Source: Porodaedalea pini (lineage: Eukaryota; Basidiomycota; Agaricomycetes; Hymenochaetales; Hymenochaetaceae). Taken from it: a stretch of DNA of 61,909 nt. The notes under the pieces were generated by a model. The model saw nothing but the letters and a program-made list of their open reading frames with translations, did not search any database and had not been told where the DNA came from. Shown here in pieces: positions 49,548-60,683 of the stretch (its first letter is position 1; each line of letters begins with the position of its first letter). The position numbers and the translations under genes were made by a program. The DNA lies in contig NBAY01000135.1 in the NCBI GenBank assembly GCA_002794775.1, positions 1 to 61,909 on the forward strand, read 5' to 3'.

Positions 49548-50149
49548 ACCACAATGCGCGACTAATATGTCAGGGTAGTCAGGCATGACTGCGTTCTCGT
49601 CTCTTTGGGATCCATCAGCCATCCGCGCCTCTGGATACTTTGCTTCCGAGTCTATGTCACTTCCTTTCGTAATCTTCGGACGCTACGACCTCGAGTTGCT
49701 CAAGAAATGCTTGTACACATAGTCTCATTTATTTTTTAAATTATTTTATTGCTTCATTGATGCACTGTCTCGTTGAGGTGTTTTAATGTTTGGTCTTCAG
49801 AAGTAATGTATCAGTAATCCGCAGTGCGCAGCTTGAATGATTACTTCATAATCTCTTTCTCTTTTTATATAAGAGTGCACTACGCAGTATGTGACTAGAT
49901 GATCAACTTCAACAACATTGAGTATTTCCAATCTGGATACAGCGAAAGAGGTGAATAGGGTATACTTGTGTACATACATGAAAGTCAAACATTACTGCAT
50001 ACTCAATACCGTACCACCAATAGATAAATCTAGGTATTCTAATTGTTTAACCAGTGAAAATTATCTCAGCTACACCTTGCATATTCAGTTGAAAGTCAGG
50101 ATTTGTTTGGCAGCAGAACTTCAAGATCTGGCCAGTATAGTCTGAGCTG
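49548..50149. other. 3' flank passing into AT-rich, CpG-poor DNA
   Basis: The first 250 bp are ordinary 3' flank. From about 49800 the DNA becomes AT-rich and CpG nearly disappears, marking the edge of the decayed repeat block that continues to 54840. No gene is visible. Confidence 0.5.
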
Positions 50150-51130
50150 TAAGCTACAGAAAGGGCACATTCCAGTCCAGTCCCCTTCTGAGCCATGAGT
50201 ACCACTTCCCCCTCACTCAAGCCATGAAACAGAATCTTCTCCGTGAAGATCTGTCAAATATTTCTGGTAAGGAACACTGAGAGGGTGGAGTATTAATCGG
50301 AAGAAAACTGACCTCCAGGCATGTCATCCCAAATGCATAGATATCAGTCTTGACATTGGCTCATCCATCTCCTCCACATTCACTAGGGTGTACAAGCTCA
50401 GGGGCCTGCCAGTGCAATGTACCCCAACTTCCATTGGTGACAGTTTGCATTGCTAGCCTGATGAGCCATGCCAGACCAAAGTCAGTGATACGTAGGCTCC
50501 CACCATTGTCAATAAGAACATTTGCCTGCAGATAAGCCATGCAATGTAAGGAAGTCATGCAGAAAGACAGTTTTCTCATACAACACTGACACATTTGAGG
50601 CCACCGTGGACTACCTCAGGCTTGTTGCAATGCATGTACTGAAGACCTGAACAGATCTGCTTCATCTTTCAAAATGCACTTTAAATTCTAATTCATATGT
50701 TGGAGTAACTGCATTACTCACCAGTATCTTCTTGTCTGCCAGTGGATTTCACCTGAGATAGGCTAGGATGTCACCATTTGGCAAGAATGGTGAAATGAGA
50801 CCAGTTGAAGGAAATCCCTCACTACAAAACCCATGAAATGGCAAGATATGAGGATGGTCAAGGCACTTCCAGATGACCACCTCTTTGCATAACTCCTGAA
50901 AAGACAGAAATGTAATGTAGAAGTCATGACTCCACATTTCTGCACATGCTTACACAAAACTTCCTCTCATGCTCTTCAGGATCACCAAAAAATTGAGCCA
51001 CTTTAATGGCAACACACTGTGTGCCCATCTTCCCCTTGTACACATCACCATAGTTTCCACCACCAAAACAGTGCTCCCCAAGATGTCAGATATTTTTGAG
51101 GTAGAGCTTCAAAGGAATGATCTCCTGATT
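50150..51130 (-). pseudogene. Dead protein kinase (TKL-like) gene with retained introns
   Basis: Minus-strand fragments follow kinase order: glycine loop GGGNYGDVYKG, VAIKVAQFF (VAIK lysine), ELCKEVVIWKCLDHPHILPF, hinge LISPFLPNGDILAYLR, MKQICSGLQYMH, a degenerate catalytic loop (VVHGGLK, aspartate replaced), VLIDNGGSLRITDFGLA (DFG), GTLHWQAPELV and DIYAFGMTCLEI. Introns split the pieces (for example 50897-50952). A TGA follows GGDG and the catalytic HRD aspartate is lost. Agaricomycetes carry many expanded kinases of this type. Possible N-terminal sequence extends to about 51400. CpG depletion indicates methylation-driven decay. Confidence 0.75.
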
Positions 51131-51754
51131 CCTAGCTGCATTATAAAGTAAGTGGTCAAGCTCATTTCATTCATTACTCTTCACCCCCAACACTTTGCTA
51201 TCCAATAGCTTTGTTATCATCAGTTGCAAAATGAATCAGAAAAATGTTAAATACTGAAGCTCACATCATGCATGACTTCTATTACATCTTTTACATCAGG
51301 CTCAGGTTTACTGGCTGCATCCTTGAATATGTGGATTGCAAGGTGCCAGTTAGTAATTCTAGCATAGTTGAGCAATCTCCTACAAGCAGATGATATAAGC
51401 AAGACAAATATAACTGACATGCAGCTGAATTGGCCTACATGGTTCTCAAAAGCATGCTTACTGTTTCAATCACAGAACCAATGAGACCATCATGAGGGGT
51501 GAGAAAGGGCACAAAATTGTGTCTCCCACACTGTCAAGTTTCATTGAAAACCTGATCACAGATATTTCTTGATTCCAGAATGTATTCATCCAAAGGTACA
51601 TTTTCAAGGAGGGGACCTAGAAACTTTGTAACATGTTCATACCCCTCTCCACTTAATGTCATCACTTTTGAAAGAAATTGGCTATGTAATCAGACAGCAA
51701 ATGAATTCAATTAGATACAGAGTTCCACAGCATGACAGAGAAGGGCAAACCATC

Positions 51755-52831
51755 ACTGCCCTTTTCAGAAGTATTGTCACATGTGATTTCACTGATTTTT
51801 GTGCTACAAGCCTCAAAACACAAACATTTTCATATCTCAACCAAAAGTTGACCATTTTGTATCATCTAAGTTGCTAAATTCATTTTTTTATCTCATCTTT
51901 CATATTTAAACAAGAGTGATAAGAAATAGTCAAAATTTGAGTCCAAAACAGTGAAAATGCTGTTTTTGAACCCATTTCCCTTGTTCATTTTTTCTTGCAC
52001 TCAGATTTCACTGTACAGTCCTTCAGACCAGCACAGAATTCCAGTATTAGTCTATTATGAATTTACAGACTGATTTTGAGATGTATTGTGAGGTAAATGT
52101 GCTGAATTGGTGCATGCCTAAAACACACAAATCCTCTCTGTTTCTGCAAGCCCCCCAGCCCCCAGGAAAAATTTCTTCTCAGCTAAGTCCATGCATGTAA
52201 ATTCATTCAAAGTGTATTGGAAGAGATTTGAGCAGCATCTATGGATACAGGCTTGCTTCATGAACCAGGAATATGTTCACAAGAATAGTGCATACAGTCA
52301 GAATCTGGTACTCAATTCAGCTCACTGGTTGATGCTAGAGCCCTGGATGCTGCTCAAATCTCTTCCAACACACTTTGAATGAGTTTACATGCATGAACTT
52401 AGCTGAGAAGAAATTTTTCCTGGGGGCTGGGGGGCTTGCAGAAACAGAGAGGATTTGTGTGTTTTAGGCATGCACCAATTCAGCACATTTACCTCACAAT
52501 ACATCTCAAAATCAGTCTGTAAATTCATAATAGACTAATACTGGAATTCTGTGCTGGTCTGAAGGACTGTACAGTGAAATCTGAGTGCAAGAAAAAATGA
52601 ACAAGGGAAATGGGTTCAAAAACAGCATTTTCACTGTTTTGGACTCAAATTTTGACTATTTCTTATCACTCTTGTTTAAATATGAAAGATGAGATTAAAA
52701 AAATGAATTTAGCAACTTAGATGACACAAAATGGTCAACTTTTGGTTGAGATATGAAAATGTTTGTGTTTTGAGGCTTGTAGCACAAAAATCAGTGAAAT
52801 CACATGTGACAATACTTCTGCAAAGGGCAGT
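51755..52831. repeat. 1.08-kb near-perfect palindrome (foldback element)
   Basis: The left arm 51755-52239 and right arm 52346-52831 are inverted copies about 485 bp long, with only scattered mismatches. The spacer is 106 bp. Both arms start from the outside with ACTGCCCTTT-x-CAGAAGTATTGTCAC. No target duplication is obvious (flanks ACCATC and AAGTTG). No protein domain is found in either arm. It lies between the dead kinase and the transposon end, in CpG-free DNA. A foldback or MITE-like element, or a recombination product, is possible. Confidence 0.9.
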
Positions 52832-53339
52832 AAGTTGCACTCATCAGGAGCTACCATGTCCATGAAGCACTTTGCCATATATATCCAGCTACAGAGCATT
52901 ACATTGTTGCCTCCACAACTTGAAATGTCATGATTTGCCTGAGCATCAAGCAAACAACTGTGATATTTGTTCTTGTCAAAGTCTGAGAATGCATCCTTTA
53001 TGTCCTTGAGTAAGCTTTCTTAGATGTCCATGAAGCAGAGGTAACAAAAGTCTGACTCAGTGTTGATGCAGGGGATGATCAAGGCTCGGAGTGGTGTTGA
53101 TGGATGTGACATAACTAATATTATGAAATGAAAGCAACCATAGCAGTGATCACATTTCAAACTCTGATTAAAAGCCTCTTATTGCACATTTAGATAAGTG
53201 AGCTCAATTCACAATGCTTGACAAGGCCTATTCATAGTTAAACTTGAAGGTCAACTGTTATTATTATTATTTACGTTTGCTTCCTAAGACTCTCTTTTGA
53301 CCAGAACATTGTTTGTGGAAGCACATGTTGCAGAACCTG
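52832..53339. other. CpG-poor DNA between palindrome and transposon end
   Basis: A minus frame at 52735-52953 runs from here into the palindrome but has no recognised domain. Nothing else can be supported. Confidence 0.4.
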
Positions 53340-53700
53340 CATCAGGAAAACAGCAAAAACCCATAGTTGGCTATAGTAGCATATAGTTTCATAGCAATAT
53401 ATAGCATGCAATAGCCATGTATAGTTGCATAGCACATAGTGATAGAGTGCTATATAGTTCATATAGTTGTATGAATTTCTGTATAGTTCATATTATCTCA
53501 TAGTCAAATAAAGCTGTATAGTGTATATTTGTATATTATACATAGTTATATATAGCTATATAGTGTATATTTGTATAGTATCCATAGTTATATATAGCTG
53601 TATAGCATATATTTGTATAGTATCCATAGTTATATATAGTGTTGACAGCGCTCTATAGTAGGCATCTACAAGGGTGTTGAGAAGAGGGTCTTAATGTAGA
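53340..53700 (+). repeat. Terminal and subterminal repeats homologous to the Pack element
   Basis: CATCAGGAAAACAGCAAA differs at two positions from the Pack-element TIR. More than 20 TATAG-type motifs follow, including 2-3 tandem copies of a unit of about 45-50 bp (GTATATTTGTATAGTATCC, CATAGTTATATATAGC) between 53510 and 53640. Similarity to 1818-2075 continues through the ATCTACAA boundary at about 53665. Confidence 0.75.
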
Positions 53701-53880
53701 TAAAGCTGATGTGAGAACGCAACTGAGCAACGTCTAAAATGTATAATCTGCACCCACCAGTAGTACGAATGAAGGAGACAATGTAAACAGCTAAAAATAT
53801 GATGGATAAAGTCAAGCTTGATAGGTAGACTTTACTATCTTGACGAATTTTATACAAACTCCCAAGAAAAGCACTTCTAA

Positions 53881-54840
53881 TCTAATACACAAGCTGGTAT
53901 GTAGTTTTATCAGAGAATGAATTCACATAGAACTCTTTTGCCAACTCTACAGCTGAATCACAGGTCCATTCCTCAGGGCATTTCCGTCCAAACTGAGGAA
54001 TAAGCTCCACAGGCATCCATAAATCACGAAGAGGGACAACAATACCTCTTCTTGACTTGTCTTCTCTAAGACTTCTTTGGACACGGAACATCTCAATTCC
54101 ATCCTCTGTGAGATACGCCCTTGAGCCTGCTGCAGATCCTACTGGCCATCCCATTGCCCCATGTCCAGGGTTAAATGTTTGCAGATATACAAGAGGTTCG
54201 TCTGTCCCTTTTGAGCTCCAGCCACCATAGTATATAGGCTGGAATATGAGCCACAGTTGTCCAACAAAATGCTCCCCTATAAGTCACTCTAAGTTAGAAC
54301 CTGCAAGAATAGCGCCATATTTCATGAAACATACCAACTATGCCTTCTATAGAAGTTCTCCACAGAGTATCCTTGGAAAGTACAAAGTTATAGCACCCCT
54401 GTTTTATAAGGCCTGGGGTATTCCGACATTCTCCAGCTAAGGGGGGTTGAGCTACAACTGTCATGAGTGGAAGGGGTGTTCTGCCATCCTGAGGATCTTT
54501 GAGCTGCACGTGGACACTCCACCATATGTTCAATGAATTAAATGGAAGCATGAAATCTCCTTTGTAGCTGCCAGGCGCTTTTGCCTTCAGATACTCCTTT
54601 AGGGAAGAAACTAGCCCCGTGATTCCATAGCGCATTTCGGCGGTATCAAACGGTACTTTTGAATCATGATACTTTGAATTAAGGAGCCATACAGATGACT
54701 CATTGCGGATGGCTCATTTTGAAGAGGATATGTCTTTCACAGGTGGAGGCAGGAATGCGGCTGCTAAATGGGCTGAAGCCTTCTTTCGGGATGTTTCTTC
54801 ATATTCTCTGGTGGAAAGTGGCCCAACCCATTCAGATTCC
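53881..54840 (-). pseudogene. C-terminal part of Plavaka-like transposase, split by retrotransposon
   Basis: Minus-strand frames read ESEWVGPLSTREYEETSRKK next to the LTR, then AEMRYGITGLVSSLKEYLKA, FMLPFNSLNIWWSVHVQLKD and VVAQPPLAGE, an interruption, and LWLIFQPIYYGGW, MFRVQRSLREDKSRRGIVVP, LRDLWMPVELIPQFGRKCPE with the stop at 53881. This layout (a beta-rich domain with a late VELIP-x-FG motif) is common at the C-terminus of basidiomycete Plavaka-type proteins. At least one stop near 54715 and a frame change near 54290 are present, though part of the latter could be an intron. Confidence 0.6.
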
Positions 54841-55253
54841 TGTTAGAACCTGAACTTTCACCTTTTCCTTTATTTTCCCTTTTACCATTTCCTCTATTAT
54901 ATTCGTCCTTTTCATTATATTTACCCATCTTACACAATCATTCCCACACTACCTTCATTCGTTCCATTCCCACTCGTTATGTAATGTTAGGTAATATAGT
55001 CTCACGGTCGTCGCTATATAAGGTCTCAGGAATCGCATGAACTCCTTGTTCTGCTTTTCCTCTTACCTCCGCGACGACCTAGGTGAGACTCGTCCCCCTT
55101 GTATTAGTTTAGACTTGTATTAATCCTCTTACCTCCGCGACGACCTAGCCTGAGTAAGCGTGTCCCGAGTCTACGCTCGAGTATAGCACGTCCCAGACGA
55201 CAGTCAGCCGAGGCCTGCCCAGTCCGAGTCGTCTCCCGGGCTCCCGCCTAACA
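54841..55253 (+). repeat. 5' LTR of the Ty3 element
   Basis: TGTTAG to CTAACA ends. TATA box TATATA at 55015-55020. GTTCTGCTTTT at 55048-55058, 33 bp further, is the expected transcript start. The octanucleotide CGACCTAG within two CCTCTTACCTC repeats follows in U5. Confidence 0.95.
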
Positions 55254-55963
55254 TAAAAGCAGAACCTCACCCAGGCTCATCCCCAGCGTAAGTCGTCGCT
55301 GTCGACTCGCCTTCACTCGGTCTAGAGGAGCGCTCCCCTCGACGGACTTGACGTGTAAACCCCCTAAACGACAACCCTCAACCCTGCCCGGACGTTTTCG
55401 GACGTTCGTGTATTACGTAAACATATCAACCGACATTTCCCGACCCTGGCTCTACGAATTAGCCTCTGGTGGAGCACGCACCTAACGTGGACGTGGGTAA
55501 CAAGACGAGTCCAAACTTCGACGACAATCTCGTTTGTAATCTCACTCGGATCCTACCGCCTCGTCATCAACTTCGCTGACGAACCCGCTCAACGTTGGCG
55601 TAACCCCGGATCAAACGCGCAACCGATCCCTGTCCCTCCGCCAACGTCAAGATAGATCTCACCGACGAACAGCAACGGGCCCTCCCTGCTTCAGCCCGTT
55701 GGGATCCAGACCGACCAGGCTACGTCGCGACTAATAATAGCGGCGTCACTCACGACATCTGGTGGAGTGAAATCCGGCGCAGCTGGTATTCATCAGACGA
55801 ACGAGGGAGGAGAGCAAGGTGGCCCCCAGCCGCTCCGTCGTCACCAACACCGTCAACGTCTACGGTCAACCTACCACCGACCCCAGGTCCTTACCGCGAA
55901 ACCAACAGAGACCCCTCACCGCCAACTCCTCCAGAACCTTCAACACCCGCACCCGAACCCGCG
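55254..55963 (+). other. Retrotransposon leader with self-priming-type PBS
   Basis: AAAAGCAGAAC at 55255-55265, one base after the LTR, is the exact complement of GTTCTGCTTTT at 55048-55058 in the LTR. It is not an obvious tRNA 3' end. The remaining 700 bp is a long leader with short frames only. Confidence 0.7.
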
Positions 55964-57043
55964 ATGTCAGCAGAAGGTTTCAGCCAACAGCAAATGGCGC
56001 AGATCGCGGCCATCGTAGCGAATGCCTTCGCCCATCAGGCGAACAACGCCCCAGCACCGGTCACGGCCGCTAACCCCCCGACCCCCAACATAGAGGTCGC
56101 CCGGCCACGAGAATTCACGGGTGGCGACGATTACCTCGACTTCAGACGTGAAGTCCTCCTTTTTGTATCCGCAAATCCAAGTCGATACCCTACGTCAGAG
56201 AGTAAGATTTATGTAGCTCTCTCCTACCTGAAGGGTGGTAATGCGGCAACGTGGGCGCAGAACTACGTCGAGGAGTCGACAACGTCGGGGATCGTTACCT
56301 TCACCGACAGCTGGGAAAGATTCCAGGAACGACTCGACGCCTCGTTCGACGACCCGAATCGCAAGGAGAAAGCGCTGAAGGATTTCCGAGATAAGGTTCA
56401 GAAGGACCTAACCGCAGACGAGTTCTTCCAGAAGTTCGACGTGATAATTAAGCGCGCCGAGTTGAAAGACGACAGCGTCATCTGCGATCGCCTCAAGCGG
56501 GCGATGAACATCGAGGTGGTCCATGGAGTGCTAAGGTCGACGCCAGTCCCAACGAAATACGAGGATTGGAAGAACAAGGCGATTGAAATAGACCGCGGCG
56601 AACAGCAGATTCGCGCTATCCAACGAGGACGCGCCTTTCTTCCCCCTCCTCGCCTACCACAACAAGCGCCCCCAGCTCGCCGTCAGGTAGCGGCCCCTCA
56701 CGTCGACAGACGCGATGTGACCGGCGTCACCTTTGGAGGCGCTGGTCAACCGATGGACGTCTCGATGAACGAGGCACAACGACGACGTGCGTGCTGGATC
56801 TGTGGTGGGCTGGGCCACTTTAAAGACAAGTGCCCACAGGCGAAACCGATCATCCAGCGCATGCTGGAACTGATGGCGCCAGGTGAACGTCGTGTCCTCG
56901 CCGACGAGCTCGGAGCGATGAAGGAGTCAGCCTTCGAGGAAGTCGTAGACACTCGGAGGTCGACGGTGGAGGACTATGTGGAGGAAGAAGGCGATAACGA
57001 AGAGGTCGTCGACTCGCAGGGTTTTGCGAATGGTCAGGCGTAG
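55964..57043 (+). CDS. Gag polyprotein of the Ty3 element
   Basis: 359 residues from MSAEGFSQQQMAQ. The capsid region is recognised by YLDFRREVLLFVS, ALSYLKGGNAATWAQNYVEE, SWERFQERLDASFDDPN and LTADEFFQKFDVI, typical of Ty3 Gag. A zinc knuckle CWICGGLGHFKDKC lies at about residues 272-285, followed by an acidic tail. Packages the element RNA. It overlaps the pol frame by 46 nt. Start chosen at the first ATG before a good Gag sequence. Confidence 0.93.
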   Translation: MSAEGFSQQQMAQIAAIVANAFAHQANNAPAPVTAANPPTPNIEVARPREFTGGDDYLDFRREVLLFVSANPSRYPTSESKIYVALSYLKGGNAATWAQNYVEESTTSGIVTFTDSWERFQERLDASFDDPNRKEKALKDFRDKVQKDLTADEFFQKFDVIIKRAELKDDSVICDRLKRAMNIEVVHGVLRSTPVPTKYEDWKNKAIEIDRGEQQIRAIQRGRAFLPPPRLPQQAPPARRQVAAPHVDRRDVTGVTFGGAGQPMDVSMNEAQRRRACWICGGLGHFKDKCPQAKPIIQRMLELMAPGERRVLADELGAMKESAFEEVVDTRRSTVEDYVEEEGDNEEVVDSQGFANGQA

Positions 57044-57061
57044 CCATCGGGGTGACTGACC
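57019..57061 (+). promoter_or_regulatory. Probable -1 programmed ribosomal frameshift signal (gag-pol)
   Basis: G-GGT-TTT at 57019-57025 is an X-XXY-YYZ heptamer in the correct phase relative to gag. Six nucleotides later GGTCAG (57032-57037) can pair with CTGACC (57056-57061), a 6-bp stem with an 18-nt loop. The pol frame is the -1 frame and is open from 56998 on. Confidence 0.65.
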
Positions 57062-57684
57062 GAGAAGAACAAGAGACTTCGAATCCGGATCCGCTAAAAT
57101 ATAACCAACCGTTTGTACAATACGTAGATGCGAACAACGTCGATGGTTTTCCCGATTACGAAGTCTCCACCGGTGTGAACAAAAATGAAGAGTACGAACA
57201 ACTGTTCATGAGAGGAACTGGCGGACGCCAGCTGGACCTTCTCCTGACCGTCGAGCATGAAATAGCTGGTGAGGCGAGAGAGGTAGATGCGCATGCCCTT
57301 GTGGATTCGGGATGCACGGGATCCTGCATCGACGTCAGGTTCGTCGAGAGGTACGGGTTGGAAACGAAACGCTACATTCGACCCCTCGCGGTGCTGAACG
57401 CCGATGGCACGCACAATGAGGCCGGATTGATCGAGGAGTACGTTGACGTCGAACTCATGATCGGCCGTCATGGGAGAAGATCGTCCTCGCAGGTAACGTC
57501 CCTAGCGTCATCGAACATCTTCCTGGGGTACGACTGGCTTCGACGTCACAATCCGGAGGTCGACTGGAAAACGGGCTCGATCGAATTCACCCGCTGTCCA
57601 GAAGAATGTGCGATCGAGAGGAGAGCCGGTGGAGGACCTAGGCGAGGTGAAGAAGGTGGTGGAGCAGATGAGGAGGGTGAGTGA
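57026..57684 (+). CDS. Pol N-terminal part: aspartic protease
   Basis: Frame -1 to gag, open from 56998. The aspartic protease active site is [13 protein letters not shown], with a second conserved segment [20 protein letters not shown] (the usual ILG-x-DWL flap end). It cleaves the Gag-Pol precursor. There is no good ATG at its start, which fits expression by frameshifting. The frame ends at 57684, but the homologous coding sequence continues from about 57615 in the next frame, so a one-base change breaks pol here. Confidence 0.85.
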
Positions 57685-60683
57685 GATGCGAATGGACAAG
57701 ACGTCCTGGCCCGCATACCTCAATGACTACGCCGACGTTTTCAGCGAAAAAGGTTTCGAGAAGCTGCCGGAACACCGACCCTGGGACCATGTCATCGACT
57801 TGAAGCCCGACTTCAAACCGAGCGACTGTAAGATCTACCCGCTCACACCGACTGAGCAGCAGTCACTCAAGGACTTCCTTGATGAGAACCTGAAGTCGGG
57901 TCGCATTCGACGGTCGATATCGCCCATGGCGTCGCCCTTCTTCTTCATTAAGAAGGCCGACAAATCGCTACGCCCCATCCAGGATTACCGTAAGACTCAA
58001 TGACGGTACGATCAAGAACAAGTATCCCCTCCCTCTCATTGACGAACTCGTCGACAAGGTCAAGAAAGCGAAATACATCACTAAGCTTGACCTTCGCTGG
58101 GGGTACTACAATATCCGGATCCGCGAGGGTGACGAATGGAAAGCAGCGTTTCGCACGAACATGGGCCTCTTCGAACCGACGGTCATGTTTTTTGGCCTTT
58201 GCAACGCGCCGGCCACGTTCCAGGCCTTTGTCAACCACATCTTTAAGGACCTAATCTATGCAAACTTGATCATCGTATACCTCGACGACATCCTGATCCT
58301 CTCGGAAACCATTGAGGAGCATATCGACACGTCGAGGCGCGTACTCCAGATCCTCCGAGAGAATGGCCTGTACCTGAAGCCGGAGAAGTGCGAGTTTGAC
58401 GCCAAGGTCGTCAAATACCTCGGCCACATCATCGGCAATGGAGAGATCAGGGCTGACCCGGCAAAGACGGAGGCGATTGCGAACTGGCCAGTCCCACGGA
58501 ACCTCAAGGAGCTGCAACAGTTCCTCGGCATGGGAAACTGGCTGAGACGGTTTATTAAGGACTACAGCAAGGTGGTCCGACCGTTGACGTCGTTAACGGG
58601 CAAGAAGGACTGGGTATGGGAGACCGAACAGCAGGAAGCGTTCGAGGAGCTGAGACGACGTCTCTGCTCACCTCCAGTCCTAGCCATCGCCAATGACGAG
58701 GGCCCTTTCCGCGTAGAAGCGGACTCGTCGAACTTTGCGCTCGGTGGTGTGTTGTTGCAGAAGCAGGAAGGGAAGTGGAGGGTGATCGCCTACAGGTCAG
58801 AGGCACTTGAACCGGCGGAACGAAACTACGAGATCTACGACAAGGAGATGCTCGCGATCGTTTCGGCGCTCAAGGAGTGGCGGCAATACCTCCTTGGCGC
58901 TCGCCACAAAATTGAAATCTGGTCCGACCACGCCAACCTCACCTACTTCAGGTCAGCGCAGAAGCTGAGCTATCGTCAAGCTCGCTGGCGAACCGAACTC
59001 GAGGAATTCGACTTCCACCTCGAACACAAGTCGGGGAAGACAATGGGCAAGGCCGACTTGCTGTCACGCAAGGCGGGCTATGATCAGGGCAAGGATGACA
59101 ATGACGGCGTCGTGTTCATCAAGGAGAAATGGCTGAACCGTGGGGTGGTAAGGACGTCGCGTGATGAAATGTTGGAACGAGTGGGTGAGGCGCAGAGAGC
59201 GCAAGACGAGTCGGAGAGGCCGACGAATATGGTGAAGGTCGACGGGTTGTGGCGGATGAAAGGCAAGGTGTACGTGCCGTCGACGATGAAGGAAGCGGTA
59301 TTGCGGGAGTACCACGACTCGACCCTGGCAGGACATCCTGGATCGTCGAAGACGGTCGAACTGGTACGTCGAGACTTCTGGTGGGCGTCAATGTTCTCCG
59401 ATGTCCGAACATACGTCCGAGGATGCAACCGTTGCCAACGGACGAAAGCCTTAAGAACGTCGAGGTCGAGACCGCTTCATCCTAACGCGATCCCTGAAGG
59501 TCCCTGGGAGATCGTCACGGTCGACCTAATCGGAGAACTCCCGGACTCTAAGGGACACAATGCAATCTGCGTCTTCGTGGACAGATTCTCGAAACAGATG
59601 CATGCCATCCCGACGACGACGAAACTGTCAGCGGAAGGCATGGCTCAGTTATACCGAGACCACGTCTTCCGCCTCCATGGCCTACCGAAGAAGATCATCC
59701 ACGACCGAGGCACACAGTTCGATGCGTCGATGATGAAGGAGCTATACAAACTCCTACACATCGAAGGCAACCCGTCAACGGCATACCACCCACAAACGGA
59801 CGGTCAGACGGAACGCGTCAATCAAGAGCTCGAACAGTACCTCCGGCTCTTCGTCGATCATCGGCAATCGGACTGGAAGGACTGGCTCCCCCTCGCAGAG
59901 TTCGCCTACAACAACCGCGAACATTCAGCGACAAGGATGTCACCCTTCTACGCAAACACCGGACGTCACCCTATGAGCTTCGACACCGTACGAACTTCCT
60001 CTGCCAACATGTCGGCGGAAGAATTCGCCAAGCACATCAAGGAGACTCATCGCGTTGCTAAGGACAATCTAGTCAAGGCAGCAGAGGACATGAAGCGCTA
60101 CCATGACCGGACAGCAGGAGCTTCGGTGGAGTACAAGGCTGGAGACAAAGTCTTCCTTGACGGGCGAAACATCAGTACGGACTCGCCGACGAAGAAACTC
60201 GCAGACAAATGGTACGGCCCCTTTGACATCGTCGACAAGGTAGGAGCGAGCGCGTACAAGCTCAAACTCCCGAAGCGATGGAAAAAGGTCCACCCTGTCT
60301 TCAACGAAGCCCTGTTGAAACCCGCCGTCGAACCGTCCTTTGAAAGCCAGAAGCAACCGCCGCCGCCGCCGCCAGACATCGTCGACAACGAGGAGGAATA
60401 CGAACTCGAGGAAGTCTTAGACTCACGTCTGCACCGAGGGAAACTACAGTACCTTGTCAAGTGGGTCGGCTACAATGAACCTACTTGGCAGCCTGAGACG
60501 GACTTCGGCGAGAACGCGAAGGAGGCGATCGCTGAGTTCTACCTCAAACATCCCGGTGCACCTCGGAAACTCGACATCCCTCGTCAACGACTCCGTCCGC
60601 TCTTCGTCGACACCGAGCCTGACGACCGCGATCATGGTTGGTCGGGACGCCCAACCTTGAAGGGGGGTAATGTTAGAACCTGA
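57608..60683 (+). pseudogene. Pol: reverse transcriptase, RNase H, integrase, chromodomain (frame broken)
   Basis: 57608-58003 holds the RT N-terminus ([40 protein letters not shown]). A one-base shift near 57992 moves to the frame running to 60683. That frame has RT (KLDLRWGYYNIRI, the YLDD box near 58276, GNWLRRFIKDYS), RNase H (RVEADSSNFALGGVL, YDKEMLAIV, SDHANL), the integrase zinc finger (HDSTLAGHPG to CNRCQ) and DDE core (VDLIGEL, HDRGTQFDASM, NQELEQYL), a GPF-type C-terminus (KLADKWYGPFDIV) and a chromodomain (EYELEEVLDSRL, YLVKWVGYNEPTWQPE). The chromodomain usually directs integration to heterochromatin. The stop lies 13 bp inside the 3' LTR. Confidence 0.9.
60660..60667 (+). other. 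Polypurine tract
   Basis: AAGGGGGG, three bases before the 3' LTR, is the likely primer for plus-strand DNA synthesis. Confidence 0.8.
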
